From positions 101,483 to 165,482 of the forward strand of contig CAZCZO010000005.1 in NCBI GenBank assembly GCA_964503275.1: a DNA stretch of 64,000 bases. The letters are read 5' to 3'. A program made the position numbers and the translations under genes. Numbering within the stretch: the first letter of the stretch is position 1; each line of letters begins with the position of its first letter. The notes below the pieces were generated by a model. That model was given only the letters and a program-made list of their open reading frames with translations, searched no databases and was not told the DNA's origin. The stretch comes from DASRAP01 sp964503275. Its GTDB lineage: Bacteria; Gemmatimonadota; Gemmatimonadetes; Gemmatimonadales; Gemmatimonadaceae. Below are positions 35,380-43,372 of this stretch, piece by piece.

Positions 35380-38075
35380 CAGTCGGCCCCCACGGTGTGC
35401 AGTTCCTGCACCGACTGCAGCGCACGGGCCGCGCGCCGCGCCGACTCACCCGAGGGCTCCAGCTCGAGCACACGATCCCACGCGGCCACAGCCTCGGTGA
35501 AGGACCGCCGCGCTGCGGCGATCGCCCCCGTGAGGTACCACGCCCCCGCATGCTCGCGGTCGAACAGCAGGATCCGCTCGACGGCGACCGCGGCGTCCGC
35601 CGTCCGACCCATGACCCACAAGGTCTCCGCCAACGCATGCAGCGCCGCCACGTTCGACAGGTCGCGCTGCAACAGTTCGACGAGGATCGTGAGGGCCGGC
35701 TCCGGCCGGCCGGAGTCGCGATAGACGCGGCCCAGCAGGAGCACCGCGTCCGTGAACGTGGGGACCGCGTCCAGCGCGGCGAGCAGCTCCCGCTCAGCGG
35801 CCCCGAGGTCGCCCTCCTCCAGCAGCAGCTGCGCGACGGCGAGGCGCACGGCGGCGAAGTCCGGGTCCAGCGACAGGGCGGCGCGGTAGGCCACGACGGC
35901 GCGCTCGCGGTCCCCCTGTGCCCGCGCGATGTCGCCCAAGCGACGATGCACATCGGCGCGGGTCGGGGCCAGCCGCTTCGCGGTGTTCAGCGCGTCCACC
36001 GCCGCCACGGCATCCCCGGCGTCGAAGCGCGCACTGGCCAGCACCATCCACGCGTCCACGTCGTCGGGCAACACCGCGGCCAGCTCCTCGGCGATCGGTC
36101 GCGCCTCGGAGCCGCGACCCAGCGTGATCAGCGCCGTGGCCGCACCGCGCAGCAGCGCGGGCGTGCCCGGCGCGAGCCGCAGTCCCGCGCTGTACTGCCC
36201 CAGCGCCTCGCCCCACGCGCCCTGCCGCGCATAGATGTCGCCGAGCAGCAGCGCGCCCTCGGGCGACTCCACTCCGCGCTGGATGACCCGGCGGGCTTCG
36301 GCGGCCGCCCGGTCCAACATGCCGGAGTGGAAGTAGTCGCTGGCCAAGGCGAACGGCGAGCGCCCATCGCTCGGGAGCTCCGGCTCCGCCGCCGGCGCCG
36401 TCGACAACGTCCCGAAGATCTCGTCCAGCGATCCCGCGTCGAAGGCGAACTCCCGCACCTCACCGCTGCGCCGCTCGTCCGAGCTGAGTTCAGGGGCGAT
36501 GGTCACCGCCGACGCGTCGAACTCCAGGTCGATCGCGAGCACGAACTTCTGCGGGACGTAGTACGGCTCGAGCTCCAACGCGCGCTGCGTCTCGCGCAGC
36601 GCGCCCTCGAAGTCGCCGAGGTTCGACAGCGTGAAGCTGAGGTTGTAATGCGCCTCGGCGAACTGCGGTCGCGCCTGGATGGCGCGCGCGTACGCGTTGC
36701 GGGCCTCCTCGAACTGCCGCGACTCCGCCAGGATCAAGCCCACCCCGTTCCACGCGACCGCCTGCTCGGGGACGCTGCGGAGCACCCGGCGATACGCGTC
36801 CATCGACTCCTCGAAGCGCCGCTCGCGGAACAGCTGCAGCGCGAGGTTCAGCAGCGCCTGTTCCAGATCGGGGCGCGCGTCGAGGGCCGCCCGGAACGCA
36901 TCGATCGCCCCCTCGCGATCGCCACCCTGCACCCGCACCACGCCGATGTTGTTGTGCGAGAACGCATACACCGGGTCGGCCGAGATCGCCCGGCGATAAC
37001 TCGCCTCGGCCCCCGCCACATCGCCGGTCTGGTGCAACGCGACGCCCCGTTCGTTCCACAGCTTGGCCGCATGCGGCTGCGACCGCAACAATTGATCGTA
37101 GATCGCGATCGCGGCCGGGGCGTCCTGCTGCAAGAGCAGGACCTCCGCCATCGCCTGTTGCACGAGCTCGTTCGGCTCGCCCTTCTCCGCCGCCAAGCGG
37201 TACTCGCGCAGGGCCTCCGCGAAGTACCCCTTCTGCCGGAAGGCCGCCCCGAGCGCGTAGTGGGCGAGCCCGGCGCCCTCGGCGTCGGCCGCCCGCTGCG
37301 CCGACTGCAGGTCCCGGCGTCCGGGCAACAGCTCTTCGTAGCGCTGCGGGTTGTACTGATCCAGCGAGAGATTCGCCTGTGCACGCGAGAGCGATGGGTT
37401 CAGCGCGATGGCGCGCTTGGTCACCGCTTGCGCCTCCTCGTGACGGCCCAGATCGCCCAGCACGAAGGCCAAGAGATACAGCGCGTCCGGCTGCTCCGGG
37501 TTCAGCTCGAGACTGCGCGTGAGCGACAGCTCAGCATCGTCCGAGAGACCCATGTTGTAGAGCACCTCGCCCACGTAGTGGTGGACGAGCGCGTTGTTGG
37601 GCTCCCGCTGCAAGGCCCGGTCGAACCAGTGTCGCGCCGAGGCCAGATCGCCGCGCGCCTTCTCGGCGAGCCCGAGCTGGATCAGCGAGGGCAGGTCGCC
37701 CGGTGCATAGCGCAAGAGCGCCGTGAACTCGGCCACCGCTTCGGCGGTCTGACCGAGCAACGCGTACGCACGCGCCAACTCCCAGCGCGTGTCGCGCTCC
37801 GAGGGATCCACCCGCAGTCGCTCGGTCAGCGCCGCCACGCGGGTATCGAAGTAGCCCGTGTTGAGATACGCGACCTCGAGGTTGCGCTGGGCCACGCTCA
37901 TCTTGGGGTCGATCTCGAGCGCCCGGGTCAGCGCGGCGACCGACTCCTCGATCATCCCCTTCTTGAAGTACAGGACGCCGAGATTGTTGTGCGCCCCCGC
38001 GTCCGACGCATCGATCCGACGCGCGAACGTCCGCAGGATCGCACGATCACGCTCGGAGACCCCGGCCGCGATCAC
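35379..38075 (-). CDS. Large TPR-repeat protein (898 residues)
   Basis: Almost the whole protein is TPR repeats, for example NNLGVLYFKKGMIEESVAAL near the start and AHYNLSFTLSNLGDFEGAL in the middle. There are roughly twenty units, interrupted by an acidic, less regular section near 500-560 that contains FDAGSLDEIFGTLS. No signal peptide or membrane segment is seen, so it is probably a cytoplasmic scaffold. It lies between cheC and the second PATAN gene with very short junctions. A similar proportion of TPR proteins occurs in Frz/Che-like systems of gliding bacteria, but the partner is not shown here. Confidence 0.75.
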   Translation of the reverse strand: MIAAGVSERDRAILRTFARRIDASDAGAHNNLGVLYFKKGMIEESVAALTRALEIDPKMSVAQRNLEVAYLNTGYFDTRVAALTERLRVDPSERDTRWELARAYALLGQTAEAVAEFTALLRYAPGDLPSLIQLGLAEKARGDLASARHWFDRALQREPNNALVHHYVGEVLYNMGLSDDAELSLTRSLELNPEQPDALYLLAFVLGDLGRHEEAQAVTKRAIALNPSLSRAQANLSLDQYNPQRYEELLPGRRDLQSAQRAADAEGAGLAHYALGAAFRQKGYFAEALREYRLAAEKGEPNELVQQAMAEVLLLQQDAPAAIAIYDQLLRSQPHAAKLWNERGVALHQTGDVAGAEASYRRAISADPVYAFSHNNIGVVRVQGGDREGAIDAFRAALDARPDLEQALLNLALQLFRERRFEESMDAYRRVLRSVPEQAVAWNGVGLILAESRQFEEARNAYARAIQARPQFAEAHYNLSFTLSNLGDFEGALRETQRALELEPYYVPQKFVLAIDLEFDASAVTIAPELSSDERRSGEVREFAFDAGSLDEIFGTLSTAPAAEPELPSDGRSPFALASDYFHSGMLDRAAAEARRVIQRGVESPEGALLLGDIYARQGAWGEALGQYSAGLRLAPGTPALLRGAATALITLGRGSEARPIAEELAAVLPDDVDAWMVLASARFDAGDAVAAVDALNTAKRLAPTRADVHRRLGDIARAQGDRERAVVAYRAALSLDPDFAAVRLAVAQLLLEEGDLGAAERELLAALDAVPTFTDAVLLLGRVYRDSGRPEPALTILVELLQRDLSNVAALHALAETLWVMGRTADAAVAVERILLFDREHAGAWYLTGAIAAARRSFTEAVAAWDRVLELEPSGESARRAARALQSVQELHTVGAD

Positions 38076-38082
38076 CAGTCCC

Positions 38083-38715
38083 TCACATCAACCGGATCGC
38101 GTGCAGGATCGCCCGCAGCGACTGCGGATCCGGCAACAGCAGGAAATAGCCGCGGGTCCCCGCCGCCGCGCCTTCGATGGCGAAGGCACTCTCGGCGAGG
38201 AACGCCGGTTGGTCCGGCGCCCCGAACTCGGCGATCTCCGACGTAAGGATCGCGCCGAACATGTCCAACGCCAAGGCCGGCGGCGAGTTCAGCAACACCA
38301 TGCCCAGGAAGTCGCTGAGGGCGTTGAGATACGCGCCGCTGAGGATGTTCCCCGTTTCCTTGAGTGCACTCTCGGCCAACGCACTCAACGGCCCCTCCGG
38401 CATGACGCGCCGGGTCAGGACCGTCGCGAGCTCGCGCGCCGAGTCCTCGGGAAAGAGCAGCAGCGTCCGCCCGGTCAGGTCGCCGACCATCGCCATCAGG
38501 ACCGCCGCCACGGGCGTCTCCGGCGCGCCGATCTCGTCGGTCAGACGCTCGGCCGCCACGACCTGCAGCCGCGGGACCGAGATCATGATGCGTGCGCCGG
38601 TCATCTCGGACAGCGCCGTCGCCGCATGACCGGCCCCGATGTTCGCGACCTCACGCAGTGCATCGAGCTGCACCGGGGTCAGGGCCAGCGGGTCGGTCGA
38701 GGTGTGCTCCTTCAC
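38083..38715 (-). CDS. cheC: CheY-P phosphatase CheC
   Basis: CheC dephosphorylates CheY-P, and CheD stimulates it. The 210-residue protein contains the two characteristic active-site helices, with ExxN cores: LREVANIGAGHAATAL near 19-34 and LKETGNILSGAYLNAL near 117-132. Both keep E and N, so both sites may be active, as in B. subtilis CheC. The GTG at 38715 overlaps the cheA stop by GTGA. It fits with CheD encoded at the other end of the run. Confidence 0.92.
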   Translation of the reverse strand: MKEHTSTDPLALTPVQLDALREVANIGAGHAATALSEMTGARIMISVPRLQVVAAERLTDEIGAPETPVAAVLMAMVGDLTGRTLLLFPEDSARELATVLTRRVMPEGPLSALAESALKETGNILSGAYLNALSDFLGMVLLNSPPALALDMFGAILTSEIAEFGAPDQPAFLAESAFAIEGAAAGTRGYFLLLPDPQSLRAILHAIRLM

Positions 38716-40565
38716 AACAAGCTCCCGGCGTCGAAGATGAGGGCGACGGTCCCGTCTGCCAGGATCGTCGCCCCGTTGAACAGCGAACGGGCGCCGCGGA
38801 GCGCCGCGAGCGGCTCGACGACGACCTCCTGCTGGCCGAGCACGGCATCGACCACCACGCCGACGGTCGTCCCGCGACCCTCCACGAGGACCACCGGCGG
38901 ACGCGCGTCCTCGTGTGGTTCAAGTTGCATCAGCGCGCGCGCCGACACGAGGGGCACCGCGGTCCCGCGGACCTGGAGCACGCCACCGGCGACGGCCGCC
39001 GGCTCACTCACATCGAGGGTCTCACGGACGTACGCCAACGGGAACGCGTAGCAGTATCCTGCCACGCGGACCAGCAAAGCGGGGACGATCGCCACGCTGA
39101 TGGGTAACCGCAGCGTCCAGAGCGTGCCCTCGCCCGGTGCCGTCTCCACCTGGACCGTCCCACCGACCTGCCGTACGCCCGCGAGCACGGCATCGAGCCC
39201 CACACCGCGGCCGGACAGCGCCGAGACCTCGGCCGCGGTCGAGAACCCCGGGGTCGCCAGCAGCTGCAGCAGCGCCGCGTCGTCCAGCGGTCCGACCCCG
39301 GCGGGCAGGAGGCCCCGCGCGACGGCCTTCGCCGCCACCTGCTCCCGGTCGATCCCCCCGCCATCGTCTCGGATATGCAGCAGCACGGCATTCCGGTCCC
39401 GGGTCGCCGTCAAGCGAATGGTCCCCTCAGCCGGCTTGGCCCGCGCGGCGCGGACGTCGGCGGGTTCGATCCCGTGGTCCACCGCGTTCCGGAGCAAGTG
39501 CACCAGCGGTTCGCCCAGCGCATCGACGAGGGCGCGATCCACCTCGATCTCACTGCCCTCGACCTCGAGGCGCACGGCCTTCCCGGTGGCCCGCGCGGCA
39601 TCGCGCACCAAGCGCGGAAAGCGGTCGAAGGCCTGCCCCACCGGGATGAGCCGCGCCGACAGCACCTCCTGCTGCATCGCCTCGACGAGGCGCCCGGTGC
39701 TGTGGACCGCGTCCGTGAGCGCGGGGTCAGCCGTGCGCGCGGCCACCGCCCGCTCCAGCTGGCCGCGCACCAGCGTCAGCGCCGCTGCGACATCCAGCAA
39801 GCGATCGAGGCGGGCGACATCGACCCGCACCGTGCGGGGACCGCGGGCGGCATCGCCGTCGGCGGGGGGCAGCACCTCCACGGCGGCGACGTCGCCCACA
39901 CGGCGGAGGCGCTCCGCGATCACCCCCGGCGGCGCGTCCGAGAGCAGCTCGAACTCCAGCGGCTCGGGAACCGTCAGCGCGACCAGCGCGTCGCGCGCCG
40001 GCGTCACCGTCAGCACGCGCCCCAGCGCCTCCGCGGCGCGCAGCACCAACAGCGCGCGCACGCCAGGCATCGCGCAGTCGGCGACCAAGGTGACCCGCAC
40101 CGCAACGCCGACCTGCGAGCGTCGGCGCGCTGCGGCGAGCGGCTCGGCGCTGGGCGTGATCGCGGCCGGCCTCCCCAGGTCGGCCGCTGCGGCGGCGACC
40201 CCGCTTCGCAGGCGGACGCGCAGTCCGTCGATCCCGGCGGGCACGGCCTGCGCGGTCACCGCCGCAGCGACGGCCGACCGGAGCGCGTCGGTGGACTGGA
40301 ACAGCAGATCCAGCACAGCGTCGGGCGGCCGTCCGCGATCCCGCCACGGCTCGACGGCCGCTTCCACATCGTGGGCCAGCGCACCGAGTGCCTCGAAGCC
40401 CATCGTCGCGCTCATCCCTTTCAGCGTATGGGCCGCCCGGAAGAATTCGCGCAGGGGCGCGGCACCATCCGTCCCACGCTCGAGCGCCAGCAAGGCCGCG
40501 TCCATCGCCGCGAGCTGCTCATGGCTCTCGGTCCGGAACAGCTCGGCGTAGCGCGCGACATCCAC
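38712..40565 (-). CDS. cheA: Chemotaxis histidine kinase CheA
   Basis: CheA phosphorylates itself and passes phosphate to CheY and CheB. The 617-residue protein has an HPt domain with phospho-acceptor H46 (HTLKGMS), a middle region with no clear canonical CheY-binding P2, a dimerisation helix pair, the ATPase with N-box HLLRNAVDHGIE and GxG motifs, and a C-terminal CheW-like P5 domain. It ends in overlap with cheC. It is close to E. coli CheA in length (654). Confidence 0.95.
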   Translation of the reverse strand: MDVARYAELFRTESHEQLAAMDAALLALERGTDGAAPLREFFRAAHTLKGMSATMGFEALGALAHDVEAAVEPWRDRGRPPDAVLDLLFQSTDALRSAVAAAVTAQAVPAGIDGLRVRLRSGVAAAAADLGRPAAITPSAEPLAAARRRSQVGVAVRVTLVADCAMPGVRALLVLRAAEALGRVLTVTPARDALVALTVPEPLEFELLSDAPPGVIAERLRRVGDVAAVEVLPPADGDAARGPRTVRVDVARLDRLLDVAAALTLVRGQLERAVAARTADPALTDAVHSTGRLVEAMQQEVLSARLIPVGQAFDRFPRLVRDAARATGKAVRLEVEGSEIEVDRALVDALGEPLVHLLRNAVDHGIEPADVRAARAKPAEGTIRLTATRDRNAVLLHIRDDGGGIDREQVAAKAVARGLLPAGVGPLDDAALLQLLATPGFSTAAEVSALSGRGVGLDAVLAGVRQVGGTVQVETAPGEGTLWTLRLPISVAIVPALLVRVAGYCYAFPLAYVRETLDVSEPAAVAGGVLQVRGTAVPLVSARALMQLEPHEDARPPVVLVEGRGTTVGVVVDAVLGQQEVVVEPLAALRGARSLFNGATILADGTVALIFDAGSLL

Positions 40566-40571
40566 GTCGCG

Positions 40572-40934
40572 CTACCCCAGGACGCGCTGGACCGCCTCCA
40601 AGACACGACTCGGCTGGAAGGGCTTCACGACGAAGTCCTTGGCTCCCGCCGCGATCGCCTCGACGACCAGCGCCTGCTGGCCCATGGCGGAACACATCAG
40701 CACCTTCGCGTCGGGATACTGCTGCGTGATCGTGCGCACCGCGTCGATACCGCCCAGGTCGGGCATCACGATGTCCATGGTGACGAGGTCGGGACGCAGC
40801 TGCGCGTACTTCTCGACGGCCTGCACGCCGGTCTCGGCCTCGCCGATCACCTCGTACCCGGCTTGGGTGAGGATATCGGCGAGCATCGTCCGCATGAAGA
40901 TCGCGTCATCACAGATCAGAACGGTCTGGCTCAC
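40572..40934 (-). CDS. cheY: CheY-type single-domain response regulator
   Basis: A 120-residue stand-alone receiver. It has the acidic pair D9-D10, phospho-acceptor D54 (TMDIVMP), a conserved switch position and the lysine in VVKPF. Output is presumably by protein binding. CheA is the probable kinase, and CheC the phosphatase. The ATG at 40934 overlaps the end of cheW by 26 nt. Its target could be a motor, or an element of the MglA module. Confidence 0.95.
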   Translation of the reverse strand: MSQTVLICDDAIFMRTMLADILTQAGYEVIGEAETGVQAVEKYAQLRPDLVTMDIVMPDLGGIDAVRTITQQYPDAKVLMCSAMGQQALVVEAIAAGAKDFVVKPFQPSRVLEAVQRVLG

Positions 40935-41376
40935 GGCTCACATCTCCACGGTCCTCGAGGACCGAATGCAGGAGGATCGCCGCGTCCACCAACCGGCGCG
41001 GCGGCGTCAGCGGTCCCCCGAGTTCGAAACACTCCCCCCCGCCCACCGCAGCGCCGACGTTCGGCACCACGAGCACGCGGTCCACCTCGCCACAGCGGAG
41101 GCCCAGCCACTGTCCCCGATGCTCTAGGACGAGCAGCATGGCGTCATCGCCACCATCCCCGCCCCAACGACCGGCCCCGTCGAGCACCGGGAGCACCCGG
41201 CCCCGCACTGCGACCACCCCGAGGATCCCCCGCGGAGCGCCCGGCAGCGGCGTCAGGGCCGGGAGCGGGAGGATCTCGCGGACCGAGCCCAGGCGGCACG
41301 CGAACGGCGCGCCCCCGACGGCGAACGCGAGCACGCGCTCGCCACCCGCCTCAGCTGTGCTCGCGGAAGAATCCAT
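40909..41376 (-). CDS. cheW: CheW-like coupling protein
   Basis: CheW links CheA to receptors. The 155-residue protein has the CheW beta-barrel pattern: LAFAVGGAPFACRLGSVREILPL, then PRGILGVVAVRGRVLPVLD and LLVLEHRGQWLGLRCGEVDRVL. The C-terminal tail is longer than usual. The frame overlaps the rluD end by 26 nt and the cheY start by 26 nt, so the whole gene is nested in coupling junctions. Confidence 0.85.
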   Translation of the reverse strand: MDSSASTAEAGGERVLAFAVGGAPFACRLGSVREILPLPALTPLPGAPRGILGVVAVRGRVLPVLDGAGRWGGDGGDDAMLLVLEHRGQWLGLRCGEVDRVLVVPNVGAAVGGGECFELGGPLTPPRRLVDAAILLHSVLEDRGDVSREPDRSDL

Positions 41377-42358
41377 ACGTGGTCAGCGGATCGGGATCCT
41401 GCAGCACCGCCTCGTCCTCCGCGACCATCGCGAGCGAACGGTGCAGGTCGGCCGGCAACGGACTGCGGATGTCGTGGATGGCCCCGCTCACCGGATGCTT
41501 GAACCGCAGCCACGCCGCATGGAGGAAGTGCCGATTCGGCGGCAGGCCCACCAACCGGCGCCCACCGCCACCGCCGTAGGTATCATCACCGACCACGGGA
41601 TGTCCCAGACTCGCCAGATGAACGCGGATCTGGTGCGTACGCCCCGTGTGCAGATGGCATCGCAGCAGATCCACCGACGCGAAGCGCGCGAGGCGCACGA
41701 AGTCCGTGACGGCGCGGCGCCCCGCAGGCATCACCGCGATCTTCCGCCGGTCCTTGCCATCGCGCCCCAGCGGGGCATCCACACGCACCGTGTCCTCGCT
41801 CAGGTGCCCCCAGGACACGGCGGCATACCGCCGCGTGATCCGCCGGGCCGCGAGATCCGCCGACAAGGTGCGATGCGCGCGGTCGGTCCGCGCGACGAGC
41901 AACAGGCCCGAGGTCTCCTTGTCCAAGCGATGCACCAGCCCTGCACGCTCCGTCCCCTGCGGCGCCGCCAGCGCGCCACCGCGGCCCAGCAACGCGTTCA
42001 CCAGCGTGCCCGACCAATTCCCGGGCGCCGGGTGCACCACCATGCCCGCCGCCTTGTCCACGACCAGCAGGTCGTCGTCCTCGTACACGATCCGCAGCGG
42101 GATCTCCTCGGGCAGCACCGCGCGGCCCTCGGGCGGCGGCACATCGACCGACACCGCCGCGCCGGCCTCGGCGCGGAAGCTGGCCTTCTCCTGCGTGCCG
42201 TCGACCGTGACGCCGCCCGTGGCGATCAGCGTCGCGGCCTGCGTCCGCGACAGGCCCAACCGTCGCGCGACCAACAGGTCCAGTCGCTCCCCCGCATCGT
42301 CACCGACGGTGAAGTGATGCGTGCCCGGGGCCGCGGGACCGTCCGGCGACGCGGTCAC
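41351..42358 (-). CDS. rluD: RluA/RluD-family 23S rRNA pseudouridine synthase
   Basis: This is a pseudouridine synthase that modifies rRNA. The 335-residue protein has an N-terminal S4 domain (LDLLVARRLGLSRTQAATLI), the catalytic motif HRLDKETSG, and the C-terminal RTHQIRVHLASLGHPVVGD. RluD modifies 23S positions 1911, 1915 and 1917; a member of the same family with another target cannot be excluded. GTG 42358 overlaps the lspA stop by GTGA. This gene pair (lspA-rluD) is common. Confidence 0.9.
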   Translation of the reverse strand: MTASPDGPAAPGTHHFTVGDDAGERLDLLVARRLGLSRTQAATLIATGGVTVDGTQEKASFRAEAGAAVSVDVPPPEGRAVLPEEIPLRIVYEDDDLLVVDKAAGMVVHPAPGNWSGTLVNALLGRGGALAAPQGTERAGLVHRLDKETSGLLLVARTDRAHRTLSADLAARRITRRYAAVSWGHLSEDTVRVDAPLGRDGKDRRKIAVMPAGRRAVTDFVRLARFASVDLLRCHLHTGRTHQIRVHLASLGHPVVGDDTYGGGGGRRLVGLPPNRHFLHAAWLRFKHPVSGAIHDIRSPLPADLHRSLAMVAEDEAVLQDPDPLTTYGFFREHS

Positions 42359-42888
42359 GAGGCCACCGGTGAGGCGCCCGCATCGTTGGTACGCGCGGCG
42401 GCATCCTCGCGCCACAACACGATGGCCAGCAACACGGCGCCACAGGTCACCCCGACGTCGGCGATGTTGAAGGTCCAGAAGCGCCAGCCCGCCACCCCGA
42501 CATCGATGAAGTCCACCACGCCGCGCGTCCAGCGCAGCCGATCGATCAGGTTGCCCAGCGCGCCCGCCGTCACCAGCGCCAGCGCGACCACCCGCAGCCG
42601 GTCACCCGCCGCGGTCTCGGTGAACAGCCGCCAGAGCATCAGCAGCGCCCCGAGGGTGAGGATGGTGAAGATCCATCGCGACCAGTCGCCCACGTGGATC
42701 CCGAACGCCGCCCCGCGGTTGTACACCAGCGTGAAGCGCAACCACTCGCCGATGACCGCGTGCGACCGCACGTGCGGCGGCGACAACGCGGCCACCGCCC
42801 AGTACTTCGTCACGACGTCGGCCACGACCCAGGGCAGGACGATCGCCCAGAACAGCGGGCCGTGTCGCGCCCGGTCACTCGTGCTCAC
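42355..42888 (-). CDS. lspA: Prolipoprotein signal peptidase
   Basis: LspA cleaves the signal peptide of lipidated prolipoproteins at the inner membrane. The 177-residue protein has four hydrophobic segments and both catalytic aspartates, in GNLIDR and FNIADV. The preceding VYNRGAAFGI is also typical. GTG 42888 overlaps the DksA-like gene by 14 nt. A substrate is visible in this window: the lipoprotein at 56564. Confidence 0.95.
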   Translation of the reverse strand: MSTSDRARHGPLFWAIVLPWVVADVVTKYWAVAALSPPHVRSHAVIGEWLRFTLVYNRGAAFGIHVGDWSRWIFTILTLGALLMLWRLFTETAAGDRLRVVALALVTAGALGNLIDRLRWTRGVVDFIDVGVAGWRFWTFNIADVGVTCGAVLLAIVLWREDAAARTNDAGASPVAS

Positions 42889-43372
42889 CGGCCCCCTCTT
42901 CCTGGATCTTCGCCTTGAACGACAACCGCGCATGCGGCAACGCGTCGAGTCGGTCGTATTCGATGCGTTCGCCGGACACCTCGCAGATGCCGAAGATGTC
43001 GGGCTGCTTGTACAGTCGGCGCAGCGCTTGGTCGATGTGCCACAGGTAGCGCCCCTCCTTGCTCGCGAACAGGAACGCCTTCTCGCGCTCCATGGCGTCG
43101 GTCCCCTGGTCCGCCATGTGGAACGAATAGCTCGACAGGTCCCCGTCCGCGTTCTGGATGGTCGAGCGCATGCTCTCGTCCCATTGTCCGAGCTGCTTCA
43201 TCGCCCGGCGGCGCTCCTCCATCAGGCGCGCCTCGAAGTGCTTCAATTCGTCAGGCCCCCAGGGGGGATCCTTCACGACCACCCCCTTGGCCGTCCGGCG
43301 CTCGGTCGCCGTGCTCGGCTTGGTCGTGGGCTCCGCCGGCTTCGACGGCGTCTTCTTCTTCGCGGAGGTCAT
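42875..43372 (-). CDS. DksA/TraR-like protein with degraded zinc finger
   Basis: A 165-residue protein with a lysine- and Pro-rich N-terminus, a coiled coil (HFEARLMEERRRAMKQL near 64-80) and a short C-terminal globule. The C-terminal IFGICEVSGERIEYDRLDAL aligns with the zinc finger of the DksA/TraR family, but only the first of four cysteines remains; the second is Ser and the later pair is absent. DksA-type proteins bind the RNA polymerase secondary channel; cysteine-less members are known. Placement between ileS and lspA is a common arrangement. Confidence 0.8.
   Translation of the reverse strand: MTSAKKKTPSKPAEPTTKPSTATERRTAKGVVVKDPPWGPDELKHFEARLMEERRRAMKQLGQWDESMRSTIQNADGDLSSYSFHMADQGTDAMEREKAFLFASKEGRYLWHIDQALRRLYKQPDIFGICEVSGERIEYDRLDALPHARLSFKAKIQEEGAGEHE

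Noticed and set aside
35397..38246. Plus-strand open frame of 949 codons
   Set aside because: It is the mirror of the TPR-repeat gene; the repetitive coding strand produces a long open antisense frame.
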